DNA of 64,000 nucleotides from DASVEE01 sp036380735 (GCA_036380735.1 DASVEE010000031.1:1-64000); one strand, 5' to 3'; positions 31,941 through 41,110 are shown, counted from the stretch's first letter. Notes: generated by a model from the letters alone, not told the origin. Program-made: numbers and translations.

Positions 31941-33875
31941 TCACTTGAATACCGCCGCGCTGCGCTCGTCGGCCAGAATGGCCGAATAGGCCTTGTTCAG
32001 CTCGGCGATGCCTTCCAGCGGGACGGCGAAGCGGTTGACGCGGTATTCGCGGCGGTAGCGCAGTGTCTGCCCTTCGAACTTCGACTCGCTGGTGTAGCTG
32101 AGCACCGGCGTGGAGACCTTCGCCGCCGGCGGCAGCTCGTCGGCGACGACGCCGGCGGGCATGACGATGTCGATCTCGTCGACTTCGAGGGTCGGGCCGT
32201 CGGTGGTGTAGCCGAACTTGCGCGCCTTCAGGTCGACGATGCGCTCGGCTTTGCGGCCGAGGAGGCGGGGGCGGACGAGGAGCATGTTGGCCGCGCGCTT
32301 GGCGTAAGCCGGCGCGGCGAGCTTGTAGCGGACGACGAGCGACTTCGACGGATCGTCGAGGTTCTCGAAGGCGAGATCGGTGATCTGGTAATGCGTCAGC
32401 GAGTACGCGAGACCGCTCTCGATGTACTGCTTGCGCTCGCTCTCGCGCAGTGTCTGCAGGGCACCGCGCGTCGCGGCCGCCGACGCGCCGGTGCGGGTCT
32501 CGACGACGTCGCCGCTGACGCCGCCGTCGGCGCCGAGCGTCAGCTTCGCGGTGCGCGCGAGACGGCTCGACTCCGGCGCGTGCGCCGCGAGCTCGATCAT
32601 GTCGCCGCCGTCGGCGTGCACGAGGAGCGCACGGTTCTCCTGCAGGTACGGCGGCAGCAGCCCGACCGGGATCTGGTCGTTCGTCGGATCGAACACGAGG
32701 AGGCGCCCGAGCTTCGGATGATTGACCGTCGCGAAGAGGTCCTTCGGTGCGTCCGCCGGCAGCTTGACCGCGATGATGGCGTGATTGAACGAGCGGAGCG
32801 TCGGGTACTCCTTGTCCGTCACGCCGCGCTCGGTGTGGACGAGCATGTAGTACGACTCGACGCCGATCTCGTTGAGCATCGACGCGAGCACCGTCACTTT
32901 GTCTTTGCAGTCGCCGTAGCGATTGGTGAAGACGTCGTTCGCGGTGTGTGGCTGGTAGCCGCCGATGCCGATCTCGATGGCGACGTAGCGCACGTCCTGC
33001 TGGGCGAACTTGCCGAGGGCGGCGATCTTCTCGTACGTGGTCGCTTTCCCCTGCGTCAGCTCGCGCGCTTTCGCCTGGATGGCGGGCGTCGCGGCGCGGC
33101 GGCCGGTGAGCAGGCCGTTGTACCAGCGGGCGATGTCGTTCCACGAGCGGTGCGAGCGAGCGTCGCCGCCCGGCGGATGGAAGCGCACCGCGAGGCGTGC
33201 GGCGACCGCGCGGCTGTCCGGCATCCCCGGCTCTTCCTTGATCGCGGCGACGTCGTTCACTTCCCACGTGTAGCTGTTGCCGGTCACGGCTGGCTGCTTC
33301 GCCTCGGCGTTGAACCAGCGCGCGTCGTACTCCCACCCGGCCGGCAGGACGAGCGTGTAGCGCGCGCGGCGCACCGGCACCTCGCGCTGGAACGACCAGA
33401 GGTCCTGCAGTCCGTAGGGACGCTCGATCTGTTCGTACTCGTACGCGACGATGCTGCCCGGCTCCGCCGAGGGGATGCGCAGGACTTTGGCTTTGAAATC
33501 GGAGTAGAGCTCACCGTCGAACGGCGAGGTTTCGACGGCGTCGCGCTCTTTGACGCGGTACTCCTCGCCGTTCGCGGCGATGGCCCACGCCTGGAAGTTC
33601 GTCAGCTTCGTCGAGCTGTCGTAATAGACGGCGACGTAGCCGAGGTCGCGGCCGGACGTGCTGAGGACCTTGTGCGCGCGGCGATGCAGCGTCTTGATCT
33701 CGCCCGCGGGTGTCACCGTGGTGATGACTTCGTCGAGCAGCGCGACGCCCGCGGTATCCGCCGGGTAGGACGGAAGCTGCGTGGTGGCGAGCTGCTTGAG
33801 CCAGTCGGGCGCGCCACCCCACGCGAACGCGGGAGCGGCGGCCAGCAACGAGACGAGGAGCGCGGCGAATCTCAC
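31941..33875 (-). CDS. exported DUF3857 / transglutaminase-like protein, catalytic triad present
   Basis: This 644-residue protein has a signal peptide (1-18, ending APAFAWG), an N-terminal DUF3857 beta-sandwich (about 40-220), a transglutaminase-like core (about 255-400) and a C-terminal beta domain. The catalytic Cys is C323 in YGDCKDK, with His in SFNHAI and Asp in VFDPTND, so it may act as a periplasmic peptidase or amide-modifying enzyme. The true substrate is unknown. The GTG start at 33875 overlaps the TGA of the upstream paralogue (GTGA), which indicates translational coupling. Confidence 0.85.
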   Translation of the reverse strand: MRFAALLVSLLAAAPAFAWGGAPDWLKQLATTQLPSYPADTAGVALLDEVITTVTPAGEIKTLHRRAHKVLSTSGRDLGYVAVYYDSSTKLTNFQAWAIAANGEEYRVKERDAVETSPFDGELYSDFKAKVLRIPSAEPGSIVAYEYEQIERPYGLQDLWSFQREVPVRRARYTLVLPAGWEYDARWFNAEAKQPAVTGNSYTWEVNDVAAIKEEPGMPDSRAVAARLAVRFHPPGGDARSHRSWNDIARWYNGLLTGRRAATPAIQAKARELTQGKATTYEKIAALGKFAQQDVRYVAIEIGIGGYQPHTANDVFTNRYGDCKDKVTVLASMLNEIGVESYYMLVHTERGVTDKEYPTLRSFNHAIIAVKLPADAPKDLFATVNHPKLGRLLVFDPTNDQIPVGLLPPYLQENRALLVHADGGDMIELAAHAPESSRLARTAKLTLGADGGVSGDVVETRTGASAAATRGALQTLRESERKQYIESGLAYSLTHYQITDLAFENLDDPSKSLVVRYKLAAPAYAKRAANMLLVRPRLLGRKAERIVDLKARKFGYTTDGPTLEVDEIDIVMPAGVVADELPPAAKVSTPVLSYTSESKFEGQTLRYRREYRVNRFAVPLEGIAELNKAYSAILADERSAAVFK

Positions 33876-35809
33876 TGCGCCGCCTTCCTGAGCACGAGCG
33901 CTTCCTGATCGACGTTCCCGACCTCCGCGTAGAACCTGCGGAGCGCGGGGTAGTTGTTCTGCGCAATCAGGACGGTGTTGACGAACATCTTGCGGTTGAG
34001 GGTCACGGAGCCGCCGGCGTTCTTCCATGTGGTGGAGAGTCCGGCGCCGCCGAGGTCGAGATTCTGCGACTTGGGCAGGCTCTCCACCGCCAGCCCCTCG
34101 GGGAGCTTCAGCACCACTTCGTCATCGACGAGATGCGGGTAGCGGAAGTAGACCGGGTGCTTGCGCTGCTCGGCGGAGAAGGGGTTCTTGCGCGTCGAGG
34201 AGAAGACGGCCAGCGGCACGAGCGTGCGCGAGCCGGCGTTGGTGCCGAGGTTGGCCACTTCGACGGTGTACTCGGCGACGAGCGTGTCGTCGGAGGACTT
34301 GAGGTTCGGCATCGACGCGAGCGTGACGGTCGAGCCGTCCGGGAACCAGGCCTTCGCCTCGTCCTCGAGCGTCTTCTTGTTCGCAGCGTCGTCGTGCGTG
34401 TGGGCTTCGAGACGGCGGCGCACCGCTTCCTGACCGACCCAGGTGACCGTGACTTTGCCCTTGAGGACGTCGCCGTCGAGGGCGAGGTCGGCGCGGCGGC
34501 GCGTCTGCGCCAGCACGGCCGTCTGGTCGGGCATGTTGAGCCACGTGCCGGGCGTCTTGCGCACCAGCTTCAGGCCGGGCGTGAGCGTGTTCTCCCACGA
34601 AAGAAGGCCGTACGGCAGGTGCGGGGTGCCGGGATCGAAGTACTTCTCTTCGCCGTCGATCGTGACGACGGCGACTTCGCTTTCGATCTGGTTGCGGTCG
34701 AGCATCTGCTTGGCGAAGAACATCTGGTCGCGCTGCGAGACGCAGACGATCGACGACTGGAAGCCGGCCGCGCGCGCGAAGGCGACGAAGAGGCGGTTCA
34801 GCTCATTGCGGTAGCCGTAGCCGGCGGTGAGAACGTGCTCGACGTGGCGGCTGTCCTTGAGCTTCTCCCGGCGCGTCTCCTGGATGGTCTTGTCCTCCTC
34901 GAACGAGAGGTTGCGGAGCTGCTGGACGCGCGCGTAGAGGCGGCGGAGCTTGTCGTCGTTGCTGACGGCGCCCGCCGTGATCTCGTTGGCGACCTTGGTG
35001 ATGCCGGAGCGGTTGCCGATGAAGCGCTCGATGGCGTCGGCCCAGTCCTTCCCGGTCTCGCTCCAGTACTTCTCCACGTCGGGCTTGCCGACCGTGTAAT
35101 AGAAGGAGACGCGCGGCTTGAGCTCGTCGTCCGAGGGGGAGTACGGCTCTTCCTCGAACGCGGCAGTGTTCGTCAGCTCGAGCTCGTAGTGGTCGTCGAT
35201 GAGCTTGGGCGACTGCTCTTTCGTCAGTCCCTTGCTGAGGAAGAAGCTGGTGATGTCGCCGGTGTACGGCTTCACCCAGATCTGTGTCCTGGCGATCGGC
35301 AGCTCGCGCTGCAGGACCCAGGTGCTCGGCATATACGAGGTGATGGGCCAGGTGCGCTCGAAACGGTATTCGATGATCGAGCCCGGCTGGACGTCCGGAA
35401 GACTGAACGTCTTCTGCATGACTTTGTAGCCGCCGGAGCGGATGACGAGCTTGTCGTACATCTTGCCGGTGAACGGAACGACCTTGCCGTCCGGCTGGAT
35501 GACGCGAGCCTTGATGTCGGAGAGGGCGGTGTATCCAGGGACATACATCAACTCGATGTCGCCGTACTTTTTGCCCTCGGCCGTCAGCACCTTGATGCGG
35601 ACGTGCTCCGAGGCGAAGGAGTTGTCGTCGTCGTGGCGGGCGATCCAGTCGAGGATCACGGCCGGCGCGCCAGGCGCAAAGTCGACGGAGGTCATCGACA
35701 GCTCCGCCGGTGTCGGTTGCTTGAAGTCTTTGTTGGGACGGCCCCAGGCGCCGTACGCCGTCAAGGGAAGGAGAAGGAGGAGAGAGAAAACGAGCGGGAG
35801 CCTGCGCAT
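33872..35809 (-). CDS. exported DUF3857 / transglutaminase-like protein, catalytic Cys lost
   Basis: This 645-residue protein has a signal peptide (1-20, ending LTAYGAWG), a DUF3857 domain and a transglutaminase-like core. In place of YGDCKDK it has YGYRNEL, with Arg334 where Cys is expected, so it is probably not an enzyme. Flanking similarity to its partner is clear (TAGYGYRNELNRLFVAFARAAG split by gaps aligns with the neighbour). It may act as a binding or inhibitory partner of the 31941 product. The ATG at 35809 is chosen for the signal peptide, with AAGGT a few bases upstream. Confidence 0.82.
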   Translation of the reverse strand: MRRLPLVFSLLLLLPLTAYGAWGRPNKDFKQPTPAELSMTSVDFAPGAPAVILDWIARHDDDNSFASEHVRIKVLTAEGKKYGDIELMYVPGYTALSDIKARVIQPDGKVVPFTGKMYDKLVIRSGGYKVMQKTFSLPDVQPGSIIEYRFERTWPITSYMPSTWVLQRELPIARTQIWVKPYTGDITSFFLSKGLTKEQSPKLIDDHYELELTNTAAFEEEPYSPSDDELKPRVSFYYTVGKPDVEKYWSETGKDWADAIERFIGNRSGITKVANEITAGAVSNDDKLRRLYARVQQLRNLSFEEDKTIQETRREKLKDSRHVEHVLTAGYGYRNELNRLFVAFARAAGFQSSIVCVSQRDQMFFAKQMLDRNQIESEVAVVTIDGEEKYFDPGTPHLPYGLLSWENTLTPGLKLVRKTPGTWLNMPDQTAVLAQTRRRADLALDGDVLKGKVTVTWVGQEAVRRRLEAHTHDDAANKKTLEDEAKAWFPDGSTVTLASMPNLKSSDDTLVAEYTVEVANLGTNAGSRTLVPLAVFSSTRKNPFSAEQRKHPVYFRYPHLVDDEVVLKLPEGLAVESLPKSQNLDLGGAGLSTTWKNAGGSVTLNRKMFVNTVLIAQNNYPALRRFYAEVGNVDQEALVLRKAAQ

Positions 35810-35948
35810 GGGTGTACCTTTCGGGACGATTTTGGACCGCCGGGATGATCGCACACTTATTCGCTGTGACGAAGCGTTAACGGGCGATTACTGGCGTGCT
35901 GGGCCGCGACCGTGGACATACATACACGGGTTTAGAATCCCTCCGTCG

Positions 35949-36914
35949 CTAGCGCACCGACAGCCGCGGATCCCGGTCGATGACCCGCCACATCGCGGCG
36001 GCGGCGCCCATGCGCAGCACGTGCTGGCGCAGCGCGTGGTTCATGACGATGGAGTCGAGCAGCTCCACTTCATCCTGATCGGTGGGCTCCACCAGCAACA
36101 GGCCGCGCGTCGCGGCGACCGCCTGCACGGTGCGATCGTGATTGACGCCGATCGACTCGGACATCGGCTTCGCCGGGTTCATCTCGTGGGTGGCCTGGAG
36201 TGCATCGCCGCGGAGGATGTACGTGGCGCACTTCTGCTGGCCGAGCCAGTCGAGCGCCGCGGCCAGCGTGACGAGGTGCCAGTTGCGATGGCGGCGGTAG
36301 ACCTTCGCGATCGCGCGGTTCCGCTCCCCTGCCGGCTTGAAGACGTTGGGCTGGATCTCCCACAACAGCGCGACGGAACGCGTGCCGTCGAATGAACCGG
36401 TCGTCTGCCCCACGGAGCCCGGCAACGTGTGCTGCTGCCCTTCGGCCATCGCAATCGCGAGCGCGTCATCGAGCTCGCGCGCGACCACGTCGAAGGAGAC
36501 GGTTTCCTGGCGCCCGCTGAGGTGCGCGTTGCGGCCGAGCACCAGCACGCCGTCGGGCGTCGGCTGATCGGGAGGAAGAATCGTCAGCAGCGATTGGCCG
36601 ACGGGACCGAGCGGCACGGCGGCGCCGGACGCGCGCCCTTCGGCAACGCGCGGATGCCAGAGGCTCGGCGTCGGCGTTCCTTCGAGCCAGCGCGGATGGT
36701 TGCGCCGTACGTAACGCTCGACCACCTCGCGGCGGATCGACAGCGTGTCGTCCGGCTGGAGCAACGACGGCGCGCTGACACGGTCGGAGTAGTCGGCGAA
36801 GACGTCGAGCACTTCATCGCCCAGGGTGAGATAGAGCTCGTAGAGCGCGGCTTTCGTGTCGGTGCGGATGCCGTAGGCCTCGAGAACGCGCGCGATGTGC
36901 TCGGGAAAGCCCAT
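35949..36914 (-). CDS. unknown protein translationally coupled to dus
   Basis: This 321-residue protein is not one I recognise. It has no signal peptide or membrane segment. The sequence is rich in charged helices (TDTKAALYELYLTLGDEVLD), a central segment LVLGRNAHLSGRQETVSFD and a basic stretch KVYRRHRNWHLVTLAAALDW; the C-terminus ends DRDPRLSVR. Its ATG overlaps the dus stop as TGATG, so it is made from the same mRNA as the tRNA-modifying enzyme. A role in RNA metabolism would be only a guess by association. Confidence 0.75.
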   Translation of the reverse strand: MGFPEHIARVLEAYGIRTDTKAALYELYLTLGDEVLDVFADYSDRVSAPSLLQPDDTLSIRREVVERYVRRNHPRWLEGTPTPSLWHPRVAEGRASGAAVPLGPVGQSLLTILPPDQPTPDGVLVLGRNAHLSGRQETVSFDVVARELDDALAIAMAEGQQHTLPGSVGQTTGSFDGTRSVALLWEIQPNVFKPAGERNRAIAKVYRRHRNWHLVTLAAALDWLGQQKCATYILRGDALQATHEMNPAKPMSESIGVNHDRTVQAVAATRGLLLVEPTDQDEVELLDSIVMNHALRQHVLRMGAAAAMWRVIDRDPRLSVR

Positions 36915-37912
36915 CAGGCCGCGAAAGCCGCAAGGCGCGTGCGGGCCTCGTCGAGGAGACGCTGCACGTCGGCGACGCAGACGATGTCCTGCAGTCCCGT
37001 GCGGATGTCCTTGCCGTGCGGAATCCCCTTGGAGAACCAGCCGATGACCGTGCGCGCCTTGTGCAGCTTCCACTTGTCGATCTGCGGCGCGGCGTCGATC
37101 TTCGAGAGGTAGCGCTGCATGGCATCGATGCGCCGCTCGACCTCGTTCTCCGCCACCGGAACGCCGGCGACGTATGCGTGGATGTCGCGGAAGATGAACG
37201 GATTGTGCAGCGCCGCGCGGCCGATCATGACGCCGTCGACGTTGGTCTGCTCGAACATGCGAATGGCGTCGGCCGCGACTTTCACGTCGCCGTTGCCGAA
37301 CACCGGGATCCGCAGCTCGCTCTTCACGTAACGGATGTACTCCCAGTCGCTCGCGCCGGTGTACGCCTCGTTGCGCGTGCGGCCATGCACGGCGATGGCG
37401 GCGACGCCGAGCTCCTCGAAGCGCTTGAGCAGCGGCAGGACGTCGTTCGACTCCCACCCCTTGCGCACTTTCACCGTGACCGGGATCTTCACCGCGGCCT
37501 TGATCTTCTCGACCACGCGCGCGGCCTTGTCGAAGTCCTTGAGCAGCGCGGAGCCCGCACCGCTGTTGACGATCTTCTTCACGGGGCAGCCCATGTTGAC
37601 GTCGACGATGTCGACGCCCTGTTCCTCGACGATCGCCGCGGCGTCGTCCATGCGCTCCGGATCGCCCCCGTAGATCTGGATGGAGACGGGGCGCTCGGAC
37701 TCGTCGAACGCGAGCATCTGATGGCTGCGGTCGTTCTTGCGCGTCAGCCCCTCGGCGGAGATGAACTCCGACACGACGAGCCCGACGCCGCCGAGCTCCT
37801 TGATCAGCGACCGGTAATACGTGTCCGTCACCTCGGCCATCGGCGCGAGGGCGAGAGGCGGATCGATCTTGACGCCGCCAATCTCGAACGAACGTTTGAG
37901 GAAATCGGTCAT
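36914..37912 (-). CDS. dus: tRNA-dihydrouridine synthase
   Basis: This 332-residue FMN enzyme reduces specific uridines in tRNA with NADPH. The TIM-barrel motifs are LALAPMAEVTD at the N-terminus, DVNMGCPVKKIVNSGAGSAL with the catalytic Cys, VKVRKGWE, HGRTRNEAYTG, VFGNGDVK and GVMIGRAALHNP. A helical C-terminal domain follows. It belongs to the bacterial DusB-like branch by length. It is followed by a coupled gene of unknown function. Confidence 0.92.
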   Translation of the reverse strand: MTDFLKRSFEIGGVKIDPPLALAPMAEVTDTYYRSLIKELGGVGLVVSEFISAEGLTRKNDRSHQMLAFDESERPVSIQIYGGDPERMDDAAAIVEEQGVDIVDVNMGCPVKKIVNSGAGSALLKDFDKAARVVEKIKAAVKIPVTVKVRKGWESNDVLPLLKRFEELGVAAIAVHGRTRNEAYTGASDWEYIRYVKSELRIPVFGNGDVKVAADAIRMFEQTNVDGVMIGRAALHNPFIFRDIHAYVAGVPVAENEVERRIDAMQRYLSKIDAAPQIDKWKLHKARTVIGWFSKGIPHGKDIRTGLQDIVCVADVQRLLDEARTRLAAFAA

Positions 37913-37965
37913 GGGACGGACTTTAACACCGGGGGTGGGGCGTAGCTTCCCGGGGGGGACTGCAG

Positions 37966-38072
37966 GAGAACGATGGGACGAATAGGACAGATAGGACCTA
38001 TAGGACGAATGGGACGGGGTTCTGTCCTATATGTCCTGTTCGTCCTATGGGTCCTATTCGTCCTATCGGCCC
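37966..38072. repeat. 9-mer palindromic element, copy 8 (supplies a stop codon)
   Basis: This is the most regular copy. The left arm is GAACGATGGGACGAATAGG continued by CAGATAGGACCTATAGGAC. The right arm is GTCCTATATGTCCTGTTCG to TCGTCCTATCGGCCCC. A very short loop (GGGGTT) separates them. The TAG of the hydrolase gene at 38063 is in CGATAGGAC of the right arm. Confidence 0.93.
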
Positions 38073-38740
38073 CATCGCAGGACCCAGGCAATGGTGGCAT
38101 CGATGCAGACATCCCACTCCGCGGCAGACAGCAGATGCGCGGCGCCCGGCAGGTCCTGGTAGCGTAGCCGTTCCGGCTGGGCGGCGTAGTGCGGGGTCAG
38201 TGCTTCGTGGAAGGCACGCGCGTCGTGCGGCGGGACGTTGACGTCCCGCTCCGCGGTGATCGATAGCAGGGCCTTTGGGTAATACGCCGTGAGGAACTGA
38301 TCGGGGCTTTCGTCGTGGGGCCAGCGCGGATTGCCAAGCAGCGCCACACCCGCTGTGATCCGGGGATCGATCGTCAGTGCGCGGTAGACGATGAACGCGC
38401 CGAAGGACACGCCGGCTACCGCGATGCGGGAAACGCCCAGGGCGTCGATGATGGCCGGGATTTCGTGCGCGGTCTGCAGCGCAAGGTCGACGACGTGCGG
38501 CAGCACTTCCGCCTGCGAACCGGCGAAGCGCGCTTCGAAGTCGGGTAAGCGGCGTTCGCCGTGGCCCGCGGCGTCCAGGCCCACCGCGCGAATGCCGGCG
38601 CGGGCGCAGCGTTGCAGTTCCGGCAGGTGCGTTTCCTTGGCTACGGAGAGGCCGTGGAACCAGAGCAGCGTGGTCTTCGGAGTGCCTTCAGGGTCAACGA
38701 TCAGGGCAGGCGCGGTGGCAAGGTCCATGCGGGCGCGCAT
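38063..38740 (-). CDS. alpha/beta hydrolase (dienelactone-hydrolase-like)
   Basis: This 225-residue hydrolase has the oxyanion-hole region LLWFHGLSVAKE, the nucleophile elbow GVSFGAF (GxSxG), an Asp region SITAERDVNVPPHD and the catalytic His in PGAAHLLS. It probably hydrolyses an ester or lactone in the cytoplasm; the substrate is unknown. Starts at 38740 and 38728 are both possible. The last two codons and the TAG are part of repeat copy 8, so the original C-terminus may have been altered. Confidence 0.85.
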   Translation of the reverse strand: MRARMDLATAPALIVDPEGTPKTTLLWFHGLSVAKETHLPELQRCARAGIRAVGLDAAGHGERRLPDFEARFAGSQAEVLPHVVDLALQTAHEIPAIIDALGVSRIAVAGVSFGAFIVYRALTIDPRITAGVALLGNPRWPHDESPDQFLTAYYPKALLSITAERDVNVPPHDARAFHEALTPHYAAQPERLRYQDLPGAAHLLSAAEWDVCIDATIAWVLRWGR

Positions 38741-38838
38741 GGTCGCACGGGAATTCGCGATTGAGCCTCCGATGGAAGGCCCCTCCCTCCCCTCGCGTTA
38801 CAATCGCCACGTCTCACCACATCATCGGAGGAAAGAAC

Positions 38839-39405
38839 ATGCGGTCCTTAACGACCAGACTCGTCCTTGCCGCGACGCTCACGCTCGCGTCCGTCAGTGC
38901 CTTTGCTGCCACCGTCGGCGGCGCGAAGCTCGAAGACAGCGTCACCGTCAACGGGCAGAACCTCGTGCTCAACGGCGCCGGGCTTCGCAAGAAGCTCTTC
39001 ATCAAGGTGTACGCGGCGGGTCTCTACCTGCCGGCGAAGTCGAACAACGCCACCGCCATTCTCGCCGCCGATCAGCCGCGCCGCCTCGTGATGCACTTCG
39101 TCTACGACGTCGACAAGGCCAAGATCGCCGAGGCGTGGAGCGAAGGTCTGGCCGCGAACAGCGCCAACGCCAGCGCCGAAGTGAAGAGCAACTTCCAGAA
39201 GCTCTCCTCCTGGATGGAAGACGTGAAGAGCGGCCAGCGCATCGTGATGACGTACGTCCCGGGCACCGGCACCACCGTCGAAGTGAACGGCAAGACGAAG
39301 GGCACGCTCGCCGGCAAGGCGACCGCCGATGCCATCCTCTCCACCTGGATCGGCGCCAAGCCGGGTCCGGGAGAGGACTTCAAGCAGGCCGTCCTCGGCA
39401 AGTAA
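38839..39405 (+). CDS. secreted chalcone-isomerase-fold protein
   Basis: This 188-residue protein has a signal peptide (1-23, ending VSAFAAT) and the CHI-like fold (LNGAGLRKKLFIKVYAAGLY, AWSEGLAANS, MTYVPGTGTTVEVNGK). Bacterial members bind fatty acid-like ligands and generally lack chalcone isomerase activity. GGAGGAAAG lies 5-6 nt before the ATG, and a TACAAT box about 30 nt upstream with TTGAGC further up suggests its own promoter. An intrinsic terminator follows. Confidence 0.85.
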   Translation: MRSLTTRLVLAATLTLASVSAFAATVGGAKLEDSVTVNGQNLVLNGAGLRKKLFIKVYAAGLYLPAKSNNATAILAADQPRRLVMHFVYDVDKAKIAEAWSEGLAANSANASAEVKSNFQKLSSWMEDVKSGQRIVMTYVPGTGTTVEVNGKTKGTLAGKATADAILSTWIGAKPGPGEDFKQAVLGK

Positions 39406-39424
39406 ACCGAATCGATCGCAATCG

Positions 39425-39461
39425 AAAAGGCCAGCGTGCGAACGCTGGCCTTTTTGTTTTT
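39425..39461. terminator. rho-independent terminator, partly bidirectional
   Basis: AAGGCCAGCG and CGCTGGCCTT form a 10-bp stem with a 6-nt loop, followed by TTTTTGTTTTT on the plus strand. The minus strand has a shorter CCTTTTCG. It serves the CHI-fold gene and possibly the convergent methyltransferase gene. Confidence 0.92.
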
Positions 39462-39466
39462 GCGTC

Positions 39467-40210
39467 CTATCGGCGCTTCCTGCAAACGAAGAAGAGTTTT
39501 ACGCCCGGCGCATCGTCCGAACCGCCTTCCTCGTAGGGGTCGAAGTCACTGACCTCCACCGGTTCCAGGCCCGCGTCCTTCAGTGCCTTCGTGATCTCGC
39601 GCTGGGTGTAGCAGCGCTGGTTGTGGGTCTCGCGGATGGCGACGCGTTCCGCGCCGAGCTGCGCCCAGCCGGTCACCAGCGCGCGGCCCATCTTCTCGCG
39701 GGCGCGATAGCTCGTCGCGATCTCGAGCAGGTAATCGTCCCCACTGGCCACATACGGCTCCGCCATCCCCCACACCTCAGGGTAGATGTCGGGGTGATTG
39801 ACGTCGAAGAGGAACAGCGACTCTTCGTCCATGACGCCGGCGATCGAGGTGAACGCGGCGACGAGCTGCTCCTTCTCCGTCATGTGATTGAGGCTGTCGT
39901 AGAGGCACGTAATGCGCGCGAAGGTGCGCCGGAACGGCAGCGCGCGGAAGTCGGCGGCGGCGACGCGCGGCGCGCGTCTGCGCGCGATCTGCAGCATCGG
40001 GACGGACGCGTCGATGCCGGTCGAGAGCCACCCTTCCTTGCGGAAGAACTCCATGGCCATGCCGGTGCCGCAGGCGACGTCGAGATGCGTGCGCTTCGCC
40101 GTCGGGTATTCGTCGAGCGTGCGGAGCAGGAGGTGGCGTACGGCCTTGAAGAAGCGGGCACCGAGGCCCTGATCGTACGCGTACGCGAAGGCGTCGTAAG
40201 CCTCGCTCAT
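39467..40210 (-). CDS. class I SAM-dependent methyltransferase
   Basis: This 247-residue methyltransferase has motif I LDVACGTGMAMEFF, GIDASVPML for the ribose-binding acidic loop, AADFRALPF and CLYDSLNHM. The substrate is unknown. Its ATG overlaps the stop of the upstream 3-hydroxyacyl-CoA dehydrogenase gene as ATGA, so the two are coupled. The C-terminus RKRR is followed by TAG in CGATAGGAC, a lone word of the 9-mer family next to an ordinary terminator. Confidence 0.87.
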   Translation of the reverse strand: MSEAYDAFAYAYDQGLGARFFKAVRHLLLRTLDEYPTAKRTHLDVACGTGMAMEFFRKEGWLSTGIDASVPMLQIARRRAPRVAAADFRALPFRRTFARITCLYDSLNHMTEKEQLVAAFTSIAGVMDEESLFLFDVNHPDIYPEVWGMAEPYVASGDDYLLEIATSYRAREKMGRALVTGWAQLGAERVAIRETHNQRCYTQREITKALKDAGLEPVEVSDFDPYEEGGSDDAPGVKLFFVCRKRR

Positions 40211-41061
40211 TCAGCGGGCCACTTGTAGAAGCCTTCGCCCGTCTTCCTGCCGAGCTTTCCCTGCTCCACGAGGTCGCGCAGCAACTGCGGCGGCGTGAAG
40301 CGCTCCCCGAGCGTCGTGGTGAGGTATTCGGCGATGCCGAGACGCACGTCGAGGCCGACGAGATCCGTGAGCCGCAGAGGCCCCATCGGATGGTTGTAGC
40401 CGAGCTCCATGGCGCGGTCGATGTCTTCGGCAGAGGCGACGCCTTCCTCCAGCATGCGGATGGCTTCGAGGCCGATGGCGACGCCGAGCCGCGAGGTGGC
40501 GAAGCCGGGGCTGTCGCGCACGATGATCGGCGTCTTTCCCATCTTCTCGGCGATCGCGCGCACCTGCTCGACGGTGTCGTCCGAGGTGCGCTCGCCGCGG
40601 ACGATCTCGATGAGCTTCATCAGGTGCGGCGGATTGAAGAAGTGCATGCCGATGAAGCGGTCGCGCCGCTCGACGTTGGAGGCGAGCTTGCTGATGGCGA
40701 TGGATGACGTGTTCGAGGCGAGGATCGTGTCGGGACCGCAGAACAGGTCGGCCTGGGCGAAGAGGTCGACCTTCAGCTCGAAGATCTCGGGGACGGCTTC
40801 GATGATGAGGTCCGCGCCGCTGACGGCGGGCTCCAGGTCGGTGGACCAGATGAGCCGCGCCAGCGCCTCGGCTGCGGCGCTCTCGGTGACTTTGCCCTTC
40901 TCGACGCCTTTTTTGAGCGTCGAGCCGACGGACGCTTTCGCGGCGTCGAGCGCTCCGGCGTCGACGTCGAAGACGACGGTCTCGAAGCCGGAGACCGCCG
41001 AGAGATAGGCAATGCCGCGTCCCATGGTGCCGCTGCCGAGGACGGAGACTTGATTGATCAT
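40207..41061 (-). CDS. 3-hydroxybutyryl-CoA dehydrogenase
   Basis: This 284-residue NAD-dependent 3-hydroxyacyl-CoA dehydrogenase has a Rossmann motif at the N-terminus (VSVLGSGTMGRGIAY), the catalytic ASNTSSI and GMHFFNPPHLMKL, and the C-terminal helical domain PMGPLRLTDLVGLDV and GEGFYKW. It oxidises 3-hydroxybutyryl-CoA or the reverse, in butyrate, PHB or fatty-acid metabolism. A TAGACT sequence lies 8 nt before the ATG. The downstream methyltransferase is co-translated. Confidence 0.92.
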   Translation of the reverse strand: MINQVSVLGSGTMGRGIAYLSAVSGFETVVFDVDAGALDAAKASVGSTLKKGVEKGKVTESAAAEALARLIWSTDLEPAVSGADLIIEAVPEIFELKVDLFAQADLFCGPDTILASNTSSIAISKLASNVERRDRFIGMHFFNPPHLMKLIEIVRGERTSDDTVEQVRAIAEKMGKTPIIVRDSPGFATSRLGVAIGLEAIRMLEEGVASAEDIDRAMELGYNHPMGPLRLTDLVGLDVRLGIAEYLTTTLGERFTPPQLLRDLVEQGKLGRKTGEGFYKWPAE

Positions 41062-41110
41062 CGCGGCGGAGTCTATCGGATTTCGTGCCGCGGACCGATG
41101 GTGCGGCCGC

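Noticed and set aside
33876..34028. Upstream extension of the 31941 DUF3857 gene beyond its GTG
   Set aside because: The extension has no signal peptide and reads through the coding end of the upstream gene. The GTG at 33875 starts a good signal peptide and overlaps the upstream stop.
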